From the NCBI RefSeq assembly GCF_000372745.1, contig NZ_KB889683.1, positions 1-64,000 of the forward strand: a DNA stretch of 64,000 bases, written 5' to 3'. Position numbers and translations under genes: made by a program. Shown here piece after piece: positions 26,093 through 34,650 of the stretch. Origin of the DNA: Embleya scabrispora DSM 41855 (GTDB lineage Bacteria; Actinomycetota; Actinomycetes; Streptomycetales; Streptomycetaceae). The notes beneath the pieces were generated by a model. That model searched no databases, was not told the DNA's origin, and was given only the letters and a program-made list of their open reading frames with translations. Position 1 is the stretch's first letter. Every line of letters begins with the position of its first letter.

Positions 26093-26785
26093 CTACTCGC
26101 GCAGGATGCCCAGGCTTACCGCCAGCTCCGCTTCCGTCACCCGGCCTGCCCTCTCCGCGTCGCCCGCTCGGATTGCCGCGACCATGGCCGCGTGGGCGTC
26201 GGCGCCCGGGTCCGGGGAGGCGGTTCGCAGGTTCTTTTCGTCCATGACGGCGAGCAGGTCGAGCAGGCTCGGCCGCATGGTCACCTGGAAGACCGCGAAG
26301 AGGTCGGTCAGTACCTCGTTGTGCGCCGCCGCGACGATGCTCGCGTGGAAGGCGATGTCCGCGTCGATGTACGCCGCGTCGTCGCCGAGCGCGGCGGCCC
26401 GCGCGGCCAGGCCGGCGTCCAGCGCGGCGAGGTCCTCGTCGGTGCGCCGCTCCGCGGCCAACATCGCGGCTCGCACCTCGATCAGGTTGCGCACCTCGTA
26501 GACCTCGGCCGCCGAGGCTCGACGCAGCCGCGCGGGCAGGTCCTCGACCGGTTCGGTGGCGATCACGAAGACGCCGGCCCCCTGCCGGGACTCGACCAGC
26601 CCGGCTCCCGCCAGCGCGCGGATCGCCTCGCGGACGGTCGAGCGGCCGATGCCCAGTTCCTTGCCGAGCGCGACCTCGCCGGGCAGCTTGGCGCCCACCG
26701 GCCAGCGCCCGGCGGCGATCTGGTCACGAAGCCGTTCGGCCGCCTGGCCGACCAGCGGGCTGCGGCGCAGGGGGCCGAACGTCAT
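26093..26785 (-). CDS. FadR-type GntR transcriptional regulator (FCD domain)
   Basis: A 230-residue regulator. The winged helix (about 10-75) shows KLPGEVALGKELGIGRSTVREAIRAL and QGAGVFV; the rest is a helical FCD ligand domain with RNLIEVRAAMLAA and metal/ligand histidines in DIAFHASIVAAAHN and DAHAAMV. FCD regulators usually sense small organic acids. It follows leuA by 38 bases on the same strand, and a site matching the GntR consensus TNGTNNNACNA lies just upstream of the leuA leader, so it may report on a branched-chain intermediate such as isopropylmalate; that is inference. Confidence 0.9.
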   Translation of the reverse strand: MTFGPLRRSPLVGQAAERLRDQIAAGRWPVGAKLPGEVALGKELGIGRSTVREAIRALAGAGLVESRQGAGVFVIATEPVEDLPARLRRASAAEVYEVRNLIEVRAAMLAAERRTDEDLAALDAGLAARAAALGDDAAYIDADIAFHASIVAAAHNEVLTDLFAVFQVTMRPSLLDLLAVMDEKNLRTASPDPGADAHAAMVAAIRAGDAERAGRVTEAELAVSLGILRE

Positions 26786-26823
26786 CGCGTGTCACCTTCA
26801 CATCTCAGGTCGTCCGATGAACC

Positions 26824-28629
26824 CTAGCCGGGCACAACACCCGCCCCCTCCCCCACGCGCGCCCGGTTCACCGCCGACACCGTCGCGTGCACCGAGGCGG
26901 CCAGGATCGAGGTGTCGATCCCGACCCCCCAGCGGGTGACTCCGTCGACCCGGCACTCGACGTACGACGCCGCCTGTCGGTCGCCGCCCGCACCGATCGA
27001 GTGCTCGACGTAGTCCAGGATCTCGACCCGGATCCCGGCCGCGCCGAATGCCGAGGTCAGTGCGGACAGCGTTCCGTTTCCCTCGCCGACCACCGGGCGC
27101 GCGCCGGTGGGATCGGTCAGTGTCCCGGTGAACAGGTGCCGCCCCGGTTCGGTCTCCTCCGCCCGCCACCCGGTGACGTCGACCGGCGCGCGGCGGTCCC
27201 GGTACTCCCGCCCGAACAACTCGCCCAGTTCGGCCGCGGTGATCTCCTCGCCGCTGTCGTCGGTGGCTTCCTGGACCACCCGGGAGAACTCGATCTGGAG
27301 CCGGCGCGGCAGGTCCAGACCGTGCGCGCTCTGCATCAGGTAGGCGATGCCGCCCTTGCCGGACTGGCTGTTGACCCGGATCACCGCCTCGTAGTCGCGG
27401 CCCACGTCGGCCGGGTCGATCGGCAGGTACGGCACATCCCACGGCGCCTGGGCCACGGTCCGGCCCAGCCGTTCGGCCCGCCGCGCGTGGTGTGCGAAGC
27501 CCTTCTTGATCGCGTCCTGGTGGGTGCCGGAGAACGCGGTGTAGACCAGGTCGCCGCCGTAGGGGTGGCGGGCGTGTACGTCGATCCGGTTCGCGTACTC
27601 GACGGTGCGCCGGATCTCGTCGATGTCGGAGAAGTCGATCATCGGATCCACGCCCTGCGTGTACAGGTTCAGCGCGAGCGTGACCAGGTCCACGTTGCCG
27701 GTCCGCTCGCCGTTCCCGAACAGGCAGCCCTCGATCCGCTGCGCCCCGGCCAGCAGCGCCAGTTCGGCACAGGCGACCCCGGTGCCGCGGTCGTTGTGCG
27801 GGTGCACGGACAGGATCACCGCGTCGCGGCGGGCCAGATGGCGGTGCATGTACTCGATCTGGTCGGCGTACACGTTCGGCGTGGCGATCTCGACCGTGGC
27901 CGGCAGGTTGTGGATCACCGGTCGGTCCCGGCTCGCGTCCCACAGCTCGGTGACGCTGTCGCACACCTCCAGGACATAGTCGGGTTCGGTCAGGTTGAAC
28001 ACCTCGGGCGAGAACTCGAAGCGGATGTCCGCCCCCGGCCGGGCGTCCGCGCCGCGGGCGACGTCCTTGGCGCCGGCCAGGATCAGGCCGTGCAGCGCGG
28101 CCCGGTCGTGCCGGAGCACCACGTCGCGCCAGGTCGGCGCGGTAGCGGTGTACATGTGCACCACGGCGTGCGGCAGGCCCTCGATGGACTGATAAGTGCG
28201 TTCGATCAGGTCGGTCCGGGCGGCGGTGAAGACCACGATCGTCACGTCGTCCGGGACCGCGTCGCTCTCCGCCAGATGCCGGACGAAGTCGTAGTCGGCG
28301 CGGCTCGCCGACGGGTAGCCGACCTCGATCTCCTTGAAGCCCATCGCAACCAGCAGGTCGAACATCCGCCTCTTGCGCACCGGGTCCATCGGCTCGGCCA
28401 GCGCCTGATTGCCGTCCCGCAGGTCCACCGGGACCCACAGCGGGGCCTGTTCGATCCGTCGGGTCGGCCAGGTTCGCCGATTCGGGTCGATCTCGACCCG
28501 GACCCGCTCGTGCGCCGGGCGGTAGCGGTGATGCGGCATCGCGCTCGAACGCTGCCGGTTCCAGTGCGGTCGGCCGTCGGGGATGGGGCCGGCCGGGGTG
28601 CGCAGGGTGGGGAAGCTGTCGTCGGTCAT
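26824..28629 (-). CDS. leuA: 2-isopropylmalate synthase
   Basis: A 601-residue enzyme that condenses 2-oxoisovalerate with acetyl-CoA, the committed step of leucine biosynthesis in the cytoplasm. The catalytic barrel carries [10 protein letters not shown] (metal and substrate site) and [16 protein letters not shown] with the HxH metal ligands; [10 protein letters not shown] is the conserved glycine-rich segment. The C-terminal 150 residues form the regulatory LeuA domain that binds leucine for feedback inhibition. Length fits the long actinobacterial form. A 14-codon leucine-containing leader peptide and hairpins precede it, indicating transcription attenuation. Confidence 0.95.
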   Translation of the reverse strand: MTDDSFPTLRTPAGPIPDGRPHWNRQRSSAMPHHRYRPAHERVRVEIDPNRRTWPTRRIEQAPLWVPVDLRDGNQALAEPMDPVRKRRMFDLLVAMGFKEIEVGYPSASRADYDFVRHLAESDAVPDDVTIVVFTAARTDLIERTYQSIEGLPHAVVHMYTATAPTWRDVVLRHDRAALHGLILAGAKDVARGADARPGADIRFEFSPEVFNLTEPDYVLEVCDSVTELWDASRDRPVIHNLPATVEIATPNVYADQIEYMHRHLARRDAVILSVHPHNDRGTGVACAELALLAGAQRIEGCLFGNGERTGNVDLVTLALNLYTQGVDPMIDFSDIDEIRRTVEYANRIDVHARHPYGGDLVYTAFSGTHQDAIKKGFAHHARRAERLGRTVAQAPWDVPYLPIDPADVGRDYEAVIRVNSQSGKGGIAYLMQSAHGLDLPRRLQIEFSRVVQEATDDSGEEITAAELGELFGREYRDRRAPVDVTGWRAEETEPGRHLFTGTLTDPTGARPVVGEGNGTLSALTSAFGAAGIRVEILDYVEHSIGAGGDRQAASYVECRVDGVTRWGVGIDTSILAASVHATVSAVNRARVGEGAGVVPG

Positions 28630-28661
28630 GGTGCGGAGTCGTCCTCGCCGTTCGAAGGGTC

Positions 28662-28698
28662 GACCGGCAGCACCGAACCCCGCGGCGGGGTGCCGGTC
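28662..28698 (-). terminator. leuA attenuator hairpin
   Basis: GACCGGCA (28662-28669) pairs with TGCCGGTC (28691-28698), with an inner CCCCG/CGGGG stem (28678-28682, 28686-28690). It lies between the leader peptide and leuA. The segment 28680-28690 can instead pair with 28707-28717 inside the leader coding sequence (11 bp, CCGCGGCGGGG), a mutually exclusive fold as expected for attenuation by ribosome stalling. Confidence 0.65.
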
Positions 28699-28701
28699 GG
28701 A

Positions 28702-28746
28702 TCAGGCCCCGCCGCGGCCACCGAGAAGGAGGACGCGCAGCTTCAT
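28702..28746 (-). CDS. leuL: leuA leader peptide
   Basis: A 14-codon open frame, MKLRVLLLGGRGGA, upstream of leuA on the same strand. Three consecutive Leu codons (CTC CTT CTC), plus one at position 3, would make ribosomes stall when charged tRNA-Leu is scarce. The last codons overlap one arm of an alternative hairpin with the attenuator. Such leucine leaders before leuA are described for actinobacteria. The likely promoter lies very close upstream, so the leader mRNA may be nearly leaderless. Confidence 0.75.
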   Translation of the reverse strand: MKLRVLLLGGRGGA

Positions 28747-28766
28747 GGCGACGACGCTAGCACAAC

Positions 28767-28777
28767 TTGTCTGACAA
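28767..28777. promoter_or_regulatory. GntR-consensus palindrome TTGTCTGACAA at the leuA promoter
   Basis: The palindrome TTGTC-T-GACAA fits the GntR/FadR-family consensus TNGTNNNACNA exactly. It lies 21-31 bases upstream of the leader ATG, overlapping the promoter core; a possible -10 element, TAGCGT, reads at 28759-28754 on the minus strand. The FadR-type gene co-transcribed with leuA is the obvious candidate protein. Confidence 0.5.
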
Positions 28778-28906
28778 CCTGACGTCTTTGTCGATTCGCC
28801 CGCCGACCGAGCCGGCGGGGCGGGCGCCGCTCGGGGCGCGTGGCCGGAAATGGCCGGAGGCGGGCAAGCGATGGCGCCGTCCTCGGGGCGCTGTCGCGCG
28901 ACGAAA

Positions 28907-28940
28907 GGAGGCGCCGACCCGGTTACCCGGGGGCGCCTCC
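28907..28940 (-). terminator. Rho-independent terminator after the small Tudor-like gene
   Basis: GGAGGCGCC (28907-28915) pairs with GGCGCCTCC (28932-28940), with an inner CCCGG/CCGGG stem; read on the minus strand it is followed by TTTCGT. It lies 30 bases after the end of the 73-residue gene. Confidence 0.75.
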
Positions 28941-28969
28941 CATGTGCCGACCGCGTGGAGTCGGGATGT

Positions 28970-29191
28970 TCAGAGATTGCTCAGCTTCGCGTAGGGACGG
29001 CAGATCCGCTCCTGACGCGACCCGAAATCGACAGTGACCGCGATGTCCTCTTCGACACCGACGATCCGACCGAGTCCGTACTGATCGTGCGTCACTCGTG
29101 CACCGAGTTCGAAATCCTCGATGATGGGAGCGACCGGGACATTGAAGGGACTGGTGGGCAGAATGCGCCGGGTCACGGCTGACGTCGTCAT
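28970..29191 (-). CDS. Small conserved protein with Tudor/CarD-like domain
   Basis: A 73-residue protein. Its core, ARVTHDQYGLGRIVGVEEDI followed by VTVDFG, resembles the beta-barrel found in CarD N-termini and in the UvrD/PcrA C-terminal Tudor domain, which bind RNA polymerase. I recall close relatives as conserved hypotheticals in streptomycetes; a role in transcription or repair coupling is inference. ATG 29191 gives a compact protein with little sequence before the domain; the frame continues upstream to 29335 without a clear ribosome site. Its own terminator makes it monocistronic. Confidence 0.75.
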   Translation of the reverse strand: MTTSAVTRRILPTSPFNVPVAPIIEDFELGARVTHDQYGLGRIVGVEEDIAVTVDFGSRQERICRPYAKLSNL

Positions 29192-29646
29192 CCCCACCAG
29201 TATGCGCCTGTCGGGTGACGCGCGGGGCGTTCGGGGGCGGTATAGGCGAAGCCGTAACCGGAAAGTGTCCCCACGATATGGCGGTTCGAATCCCGTATGC
29301 GCCCCTCGAAGGCGACCGAAATGCCCCGCGCCCAACTCTGCCGCAGGTCACGCGGGATCCGGCCACGACCGGACGGCACACCCTATGTGAACAACGCCCC
29401 GGTACACCCGATTGGGCCGATCGGGCGACGTCCGAACGCATCGCCGACGCCCGCTCGGAGCAGCCCGCCGCAGGGCGGGACCGGCGCCGCGATCGGGTCG
29501 TGACCCGTCATCGCGGGTACCTCGGAACCTCGCGCCGGGTACGACCGGGCGGTCATGTCGCGAGCTTGTCGCAACCCGCCGCCGACGGCGGCCGAGGCGG
29601 CTCCGGGCCGCCCGTACCAGCTGCGGCCCGCCGATAGGGTCGCGGC
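29192..29646. other. Intergenic region, 455 bases, no supported gene
   Basis: This region separates the divergent small Tudor-like gene (minus) and the 237-residue hypothetical (plus). It contains a GGTTCGAATCCC string at about 29283-29294 that recalls a tRNA T-arm, but no complete cloverleaf could be folded. Open frames here lack coding features. Both promoters should lie here, but none is obvious. Confidence 0.45.
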
Positions 29647-30360
29647 ATGAGCGACAGCACCGCCGGCCCCGCCCCGATGGACATCGAGCTGGTCAGGCCG
29701 CCCGAGATCCTGCTTGCGCACGAGGAGGTACGGGTCTTCCACGGCGGCATCCTGCGCACACCGGCCGGTCTGTACACCACGATCGGCATGGAGACCCCGG
29801 CCCGCCCCGCCGGCCCGCGCCCGCCGGCGCCGCCGCGGTTCGGACAGTACGGGGTGTCGGTGACCCGCTCGGGCGACCGGTTCGCCTATTCGGCGCTGGC
29901 CACGACCTTGTCGGCCGGGCCGATCCGCTTCACCTCCTGTCTGTTCGGTCCCGTCCCGGACGGCGATCTCGTCCTGGACGTGGTGTTGCCGACCATTCCG
30001 CGTCGCCTGGTGTTGCGCTTCGACTCCGAGCGCCACGACGGCAGCGGACCGGCGCTGGTCGCGCCGCCCGCGATCGTGCGCACCGAGGCGGGCGTGACGC
30101 TGTGGCACGCGGGTGTGTTGGCCACCGACGCCGGTCGGCTCACCCACGTGGAGGCGACCTCCGCGGACGACCGCGCGCTCGGCGGCGCCAAGTGGGACGT
30201 CGAGCACAAGCCGTTGACGGTGACCTGGGACGACCCGACGCCGCCCCGCGAGGCGCACCAGCGAGGGCGGGACTTCGTGAGCACGGACAGCTGGATCGCC
30301 GCACCCCACGCGCGCGGCACGCTGTCCTGCGGACCGCTGGACGTGGCGCGGGGGTTCTGA
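29647..30360 (+). CDS. Hypothetical protein, 237 residues
   Basis: I do not recognise a family. The protein is soluble, with an N-terminal Pro-rich linker at about 50-65 (PARPAGPRPPAPPRFG) and otherwise beta-rich segments such as RLVLRFDSERHDGSG and ALGGAKWDVEHKPLTVTWDDP. There is one Cys pair at distance (SCLFG, LSCGP). No signal peptide or membrane helix is seen. ATG 29647 is the first start; the upstream AGGGTCGCGGC is a weak ribosome site. Codon usage matches neighbours, so it is probably expressed. Confidence 0.65.
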   Translation: MSDSTAGPAPMDIELVRPPEILLAHEEVRVFHGGILRTPAGLYTTIGMETPARPAGPRPPAPPRFGQYGVSVTRSGDRFAYSALATTLSAGPIRFTSCLFGPVPDGDLVLDVVLPTIPRRLVLRFDSERHDGSGPALVAPPAIVRTEAGVTLWHAGVLATDAGRLTHVEATSADDRALGGAKWDVEHKPLTVTWDDPTPPREAHQRGRDFVSTDSWIAAPHARGTLSCGPLDVARGF

Positions 30361-30466
30361 CCGGCGGGAGTTTCGGGCGGCGGGATTTCCGGGCGGCGGG
30401 AGTCCGACCGAAGGCCGCGCGGCGGCGCGTCACGGGTAGGCGGGCCGGCGCCGAGCGGCATCCGCG

Positions 30467-30687
30467 CTACAGCTCCGACCCGCCGGTGGCGTCGATCGTG
30501 CCGCCGGTCACCCAGCGCGCGTCGTCGGAGGCCAGGAACGCGACCAGGTCGGCGACGTCGGCCGGTCGGCCGACCCGACCCAGGGCCGCGCGGCTCGCCG
30601 CCCGCGCCTCGGCCCGTCCGCGACCGCGCGGCCGATTCCCCTGCTCGCGCCGGTGACGAGCGCGGTCTTGGCGGTGAGCTTGCGCAT
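30467..30687 (-). pseudogene. Internally deleted short-chain dehydrogenase remnant
   Basis: The ATG at 30687 opens a perfect SDR N-terminus, [20 protein letters not shown], with the cofactor loop TGASRGIG, but after about 25 codons the frame runs into unrelated sequence. A second frame then reads the SDR C-terminus, GRVGRPADVADLVAFL and WVTGGTIDATGGSEL, ending at 30467. The middle, some 170 codons with NNAG and YxxxK, is missing and the two parts are out of frame. An internal deletion of about 500 bases in an SDR of roughly 245 residues explains this. It follows the SnoaL-like gene by 53 bases and was probably its operon partner. Confidence 0.8.
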
Positions 30688-30740
30688 GGTGGCGCCCCTT
30701 CGTCGGCGGCCGCTTTTCTTTAGCGCTCGCTACAGAAACT

Positions 30741-31133
30741 TCATCGGGCCGACCCCAGACCACGATCGGCGGCCGATCCGGCGAGCATGAGCGTGGTCTC
30801 CTCGATCCGGCGGAACCGGCCGTCCGGCGCGAACTCGCCGAACAGGTACACCTCCATCGCCACCGTCGAGCCGTCCGTCTTGCGCACCTCGATGGTGTGC
30901 CGGTCGGCGTAGAGCGACCCGTCGGACAGTTCCTCGTGCAGTCGGATCCGGCCGTCGACCACGACCGAGCGCAGGTGCGCGATGTGCTCGACGAAGCCCG
31001 CCCGATCCGCCCAGACGCCGTCGGTGCGCTGGCGGTAGTCCGGTGCGAAGTGCCGGTCGATCGCGGTGTCGAGGTGCAGCTCCGGGCGGAAGAGGAGGTC
31101 GGTGAGGGCGGGAACGAGTGCGGTTCGAGGCAT
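30741..31133 (-). CDS. SnoaL/NTF2-like protein
   Basis: A 130-residue protein with the NTF2-like cone fold pattern: a helical N-terminus, HFAPDYRQRTDGVWADRAGFVEHI in the middle and strands IEVRKTDGSTVAMEVYLFGEF and FRRIEETTLML. Family members include polyketide cyclases, steroid isomerases and binding proteins; no catalytic assignment is possible. It is divergent from a MarR regulator with two matching operators between them and precedes an SDR pseudogene, so it is probably the remaining target of that regulator. Confidence 0.8.
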   Translation of the reverse strand: MPRTALVPALTDLLFRPELHLDTAIDRHFAPDYRQRTDGVWADRAGFVEHIAHLRSVVVDGRIRLHEELSDGSLYADRHTIEVRKTDGSTVAMEVYLFGEFAPDGRFRRIEETTLMLAGSAADRGLGSAR

Positions 31134-31170
31134 GGCGGGACGACTCCGATCGAGATGGCCTATCGATAAT

Positions 31171-31223
31171 GCGTGCGCTGCGCACGCTTTTGACCATAGC
31201 CCATAAGCGTGCGCGGCGCACGC
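31171..31223. promoter_or_regulatory. Twin 17-bp palindromes, MarR operators
   Basis: GCGTGCGC-T-GCGCACGC (31171-31187) and GCGTGCGC-G-GCGCACGC (31207-31223) are perfect inverted repeats that differ only in the central base. Their centres are 36 bp apart. They occupy the gap between the divergent SnoaL-like gene and the MarR gene, the second one ending 12 bases before the MarR start. Confidence 0.8.
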
Positions 31224-31235
31224 TAATCTGGGCGC

Positions 31236-31685
31236 ATGGAACATTCGAGGGGACACGAGGTCGCCGACGCCCTGGGGCGACTGCTCCGCCGCAGCACCCG
31301 CGCCACCCTGTACGCGGGCCTGACCGAGGGCCTGGGGCCGGCCGTGGACGACGTGACGTATCCCGTGCTCAGCGGCCTGGCTCGGACCGGGCCGTGCAGC
31401 GCGGCGGACCTGGCCGGCGAGATCGGGCTGGACCGGTCCGGCGTCAGCCGCCGCGCATCCCGCCTGGAGGCCGCCGGCCTGGTCCGCCGCGAGCCCGACC
31501 CGGACGACCGCCGGGCCGTACTGCTCACCCTGACCGACGCGGGTTCGGCATGCGTGCGCGAATTGCGCGAGCGACTCGCGGAGCGGCTCGAATCGGCACT
31601 CGCGCAGTGGCCGGCGGACGAGGCGCGGATCTTCGCCCGCGGCTTGCGCCGCTTCGTCGAGGACGGGCCGTTTACGGAGGCGTAG
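31236..31685 (+). CDS. MarR-family transcriptional regulator
   Basis: A 149-residue dimeric winged-helix repressor. The recognition region CSAADLAGEIGLDRSGVSRRASRLEAAGLV (about 54-83) is followed by the wing VRREPDPDDRRAVLLTLTDAG, a textbook MarR signature. Two nearly identical palindromes upstream of both this gene and the divergent SnoaL-like gene indicate autoregulation and control of its neighbour. The inducer is unknown. Confidence 0.92.
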   Translation: MEHSRGHEVADALGRLLRRSTRATLYAGLTEGLGPAVDDVTYPVLSGLARTGPCSAADLAGEIGLDRSGVSRRASRLEAAGLVRREPDPDDRRAVLLTLTDAGSACVRELRERLAERLESALAQWPADEARIFARGLRRFVEDGPFTEA

Positions 31686-31826
31686 CGGCAGGCCGACTAC
31701 GGAGGCGTAGCGAACAGGCCGCTCACGACAGGCGCAGCGGACAGGCCGGCCGCAGCAGGCGGCAGCCGCTTCTTGCGGCACCCTCGACCGTCAGACGACT
31801 TTGCCAATCCTTGACTTTACATGCGT

Positions 31827-31855
31827 ATAGCCACGGGCTATGTTTACGACCGTAA
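31827..31855. promoter_or_regulatory. Two adjacent palindromes upstream of the MFS gene
   Basis: ATAGCC-ACG-GGCTAT (31827-31841) and TTACG-AC-CGTAA (31844-31855) are perfect inverted repeats that lie back to back, 36-64 bases before the MFS start. A TTGACT at 31811-31816 could be the -35 element. The downstream TetR gene is the likely binding protein. Confidence 0.55.
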
Positions 31856-31890
31856 GCACACAGGCGTTAATTTTAATCAGGGGGTACCTC

Positions 31891-33495
31891 GTGAGCAGTC
31901 CGGAAACCCGATCGGCCGGCGCCGGCCCCGCCGACGCCCCGGAGGCCGCGGGCCACCCGCGCCGGTGGGCCGCGCTGCTCGTGCTCAGTTCGACACTGGT
32001 CGCGGTGACGCTGGACAACTCGGTGCTCAACACCGCGCTGCCCTCGTTGGCGAAGGGGCTGGACGCGTCGACGTCGGATCTGCAATGGATCACCGACGCG
32101 TACACGCTGGTCTTCGCCGCCCTACTGCTCCTCGCCGGCAGCCTGGGCGCCCGGTTCGGCGCCCGGCGCGCGCTGCTCGGCGGCCTCGCGCTCTTCGGTG
32201 CCGGGTCGGCCATCGCGGCGGTGTCCTCGACCGCGGCCGAACTGATCGCCTGGCGGGCGGTGATGGGCCTGGGTGCGGCGTTCGTGATGCCCGCGACGCT
32301 GGCCATCATCATCCGGATGTTCCCGCCGGTCGAACGGCCCAAGGCGTTCGCCGTCTGGTCGGCCGCGGCGGGCGTCGGCGTGCTGATCGGCCCGGTCACC
32401 GGTGGCGCGCTGCTGATGCGCTTCTCCTGGTCCAGCGCCTTCTGGATCAACGTCCCGCTCGTGCTCGCCGCGCTCGTCGGCATCCTGCGGATCGTGCCGA
32501 GCATCCCGCGCCAGGGCACGGCGCGACTCGACCTGCCCGCCGCGGTGTTGTCCATCGTCGGCCTGGGCACCCTGGTCGACGCGATCATCGAGGCGCCCGA
32601 GCGCGGCTGGACCGCGCCGGTCACCCTCGCCGAACTGGGCGCGTTCGTGGTGTTCACCGCCGTGTTCGTGGCCTGGGAACTGCGCCGCGACGAACCGATG
32701 GTGCAGGTCCGCCTGTTCGCCAACCGGGGCTTCGTGCTCGCCGCCGCGACGCTGGCGGTGACCTTCTTCGCGCTCTTCGGCACGCTGTTCGTGCTCTCCC
32801 AGTACTTCCAGCTCGTGCACGGGTACAGCCCGTTGGAGGCCGGTCTCTCCGCGATGCCGTTCGCCGTGGCGATGGCCGCGATGTCCGGGCTGTCGCCGGT
32901 GGTCACCGCCCGGTTGGGCATCCGCGGCACGCTCACCGTCGGGCTCGGCGCGATCGCGGTCGGCCTGTCGGTGCTCGGTCTGACCACCGACAACACCACC
33001 CCGTTCGTCGCGCTGGCCGGGGAAATGGCCCTGGTCGGCGCCGGGATGGGAATGATGATGGCCCCGGCGAGCATGGAGATCACCGCATCGGTGCCGGTCC
33101 GCTTCTCGGCGATGGCGGGTGCGCTCAACAGCGTGGTCCGCGAACTCGGCGGCGTGCTGGGCATCGCGGTGGTGGGCACGCTGGTCTCCGCGCACTACCG
33201 GGGCGAGATGGCCGACCAGCACCTGACCGGCCCGGCCGCCGTCGCCGAACACGACCTGCCCAGCGCGCACGCCGTGGCCGCGCAGCTGTCCCCCGAGGCC
33301 GCCGGTCGACTCACCTCGGCCGCCGACCACGCCTTCACCACCGCGATGAACAACGGCGCCCTGACGGCCGCGGCGGTCGCCGCGATCGGCGCGATCGTGG
33401 TCGCCTTCGGCCTCCCGCGCCGGGCGGGCAGCACCCCGGTCGCCGTCGGGCAGCCCGCCGAATCGGCCAACACCCGTGCCGTACCGGCGGCCTGA
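31891..33495 (+). CDS. MFS multidrug exporter, DHA2 family (EmrB/QacA type)
   Basis: A 534-residue membrane protein with about 14 transmembrane segments. TLVAVTLDNSVLNTALPSLA in helix 1, the motif A-like LGARFGARRALLGG and the helix 5 motif C region AVWSAAAGVGVLIGPVTGG are typical of drug/proton antiporters of this type. The N-terminus has a 30-residue cytoplasmic extension. GTG 31891 follows AGGGGG; the frame continues to 31840 across the operator region. The TetR gene downstream probably regulates it. Confidence 0.9.
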   Translation: MSSPETRSAGAGPADAPEAAGHPRRWAALLVLSSTLVAVTLDNSVLNTALPSLAKGLDASTSDLQWITDAYTLVFAALLLLAGSLGARFGARRALLGGLALFGAGSAIAAVSSTAAELIAWRAVMGLGAAFVMPATLAIIIRMFPPVERPKAFAVWSAAAGVGVLIGPVTGGALLMRFSWSSAFWINVPLVLAALVGILRIVPSIPRQGTARLDLPAAVLSIVGLGTLVDAIIEAPERGWTAPVTLAELGAFVVFTAVFVAWELRRDEPMVQVRLFANRGFVLAAATLAVTFFALFGTLFVLSQYFQLVHGYSPLEAGLSAMPFAVAMAAMSGLSPVVTARLGIRGTLTVGLGAIAVGLSVLGLTTDNTTPFVALAGEMALVGAGMGMMMAPASMEITASVPVRFSAMAGALNSVVRELGGVLGIAVVGTLVSAHYRGEMADQHLTGPAAVAEHDLPSAHAVAAQLSPEAAGRLTSAADHAFTTAMNNGALTAAAVAAIGAIVVAFGLPRRAGSTPVAVGQPAESANTRAVPAA

Positions 33496-33512
33496 CGCAG
33501 CGTCACCCCAGC

Positions 33513-33544
33513 GCACGGCGACCGGGCCGACCCGGTCGCCGTGC
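33513..33544 (+). terminator. Hairpin between MFS and TetR genes
   Basis: GCACGGCGACCGGG (33513-33526) pairs perfectly with its complement at 33531-33544, a 14-bp stem with the tetraloop CCGA. It could end the MFS transcript or reduce read-through into the TetR gene 45 bases further on. Confidence 0.7.
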
Positions 33545-33589
33545 ACCCGTCGTCCGGCGACCCATCGTCGACACACCCGAGGAGGCACC

Positions 33590-34267
33590 ATGCCCGCAAG
33601 CGCCGCTTCCACGCCTCGTACGCTGGCCGCCATGGACGACGATCAGGGGCCGAACCGCCGACGCAATCGCCGCGGCCAGGGTGCGCTTCTGCGCGACGAC
33701 ATTCTCGCCGCGGCAACCGCACTCATCGAACGCGACGGACACTCCGGCGATGTGACGCTGCGCCGGATCGCGCGCGAGGCCGCGATCACCGCGCCGTCGA
33801 TCTACGCGCACTTCCACGACCTCGACGACATCCTCGACACCGTGCTCAACGGCTACTTCGACGACTTGCAGGCGGCCATCGTGGCCGCCGCCGCCGAGGA
33901 GAGCGAGGCGGACCGTTCGCTGCTCGCGGGTTGTCGCGCGTACGCCCGGTTCGCGATGGAGCGCCCCGGCCGCTACCGCGCGCTGTTCCACCGGATGCGC
34001 CCGCCGGCCGGCGATGCGAACGAGCCGCCTTCGCCGCCGCCCGCGCTGCCCAGTCGCATGGACGTCTTCCAGACCCTGATCGACGCGATCGCCGCCACCG
34101 CGGCGGCCGGCCAATCGGCCGGGACCGATCCGTTCGAGGACGCGCTGGCCGTGTGGGCCGCGATGCACGGCGCGATCCTGCTGCGGATGACCGCGCCCGT
34201 CTTCGACTGGCCGCCGCTGACCGACTTCATCGACACACTGGTCATCCGCACCGCCCGGCTGTCCTAG
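33590..34267 (+). CDS. TetR-family transcriptional regulator
   Basis: A 225-residue regulator. The helix-turn-helix spans about 30-75 ([45 protein letters not shown]). The C-terminal half is an all-helical ligand domain of the TetR_C type with a Pro-rich loop near 160. Co-directional with and downstream of an efflux pump, it is a likely repressor of that pump through the palindromes at 31827-31855. ATG 33590 has GAGGAGG seven bases upstream. Confidence 0.9.
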   Translation: MPASAASTPRTLAAMDDDQGPNRRRNRRGQGALLRDDILAAATALIERDGHSGDVTLRRIAREAAITAPSIYAHFHDLDDILDTVLNGYFDDLQAAIVAAAAEESEADRSLLAGCRAYARFAMERPGRYRALFHRMRPPAGDANEPPSPPPALPSRMDVFQTLIDAIAATAAAGQSAGTDPFEDALAVWAAMHGAILLRMTAPVFDWPPLTDFIDTLVIRTARLS

Positions 34268-34419
34268 GACGCGAGCGCGCGCTTTTCGGACCCCGCCGGT
34301 CCGCCGGTGCCGGTATGTCCGCTCTTGTGGGCATCACCCGATCCGGGCGTGCCATTGCGGGCTCCGGCATGGAAGGGTGTCCCCACGGATCGAATCCAGT
34401 TCGAGAGCAGGAACGCACC

Positions 34420-34650
34420 ATGGCTGACGAGACACCCGCGAACGAGACACCCGAGGAGACGGTCGTCGAGGCCACCGAGCCCGAGACGCCCGAGGACGAG
34501 ACCAAGCGCAAGTTCCGCGAGGCGCTCGCCCGCAAGCGCGGCACCAAGACCGACGGCACCGGCGAGGGTCCCGGCGGCGACGGGTCGAAGATCCACGGTG
34601 CGCACGGGCCCGCCGCGCAGCAGCGCTCGTTCCGCCGCAAGAGCGGCTGA
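34420..34650 (+). CDS. DUF5302 domain protein
   Basis: A 76-residue soluble protein. A Thr/Glu/Pro-rich acidic N-terminus (about 1-30) is followed by [13 protein letters not shown] and a Gly-rich linker, then [21 protein letters not shown]. The ending and the KFREALARK motif match DUF5302, a small streptomycete family of unknown function, from memory. The strong split into an acidic half and a basic half suggests disorder. ATG 34420; the ribosome site is modest. Confidence 0.85.
   Translation: MADETPANETPEETVVEATEPETPEDETKRKFREALARKRGTKTDGTGEGPGGDGSKIHGAHGPAAQQRSFRRKSG

Noticed and set aside
29224-29305. tRNA-like string: GGTTCGAATCCC with a possible 7-bp acceptor stem (GGGGCGT/GCGCCCC).
   Set aside because: The T-stem has two mismatches, no anticodon stem or D-arm folds in the right place, and no CCA follows. 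Chance similarity is more likely.
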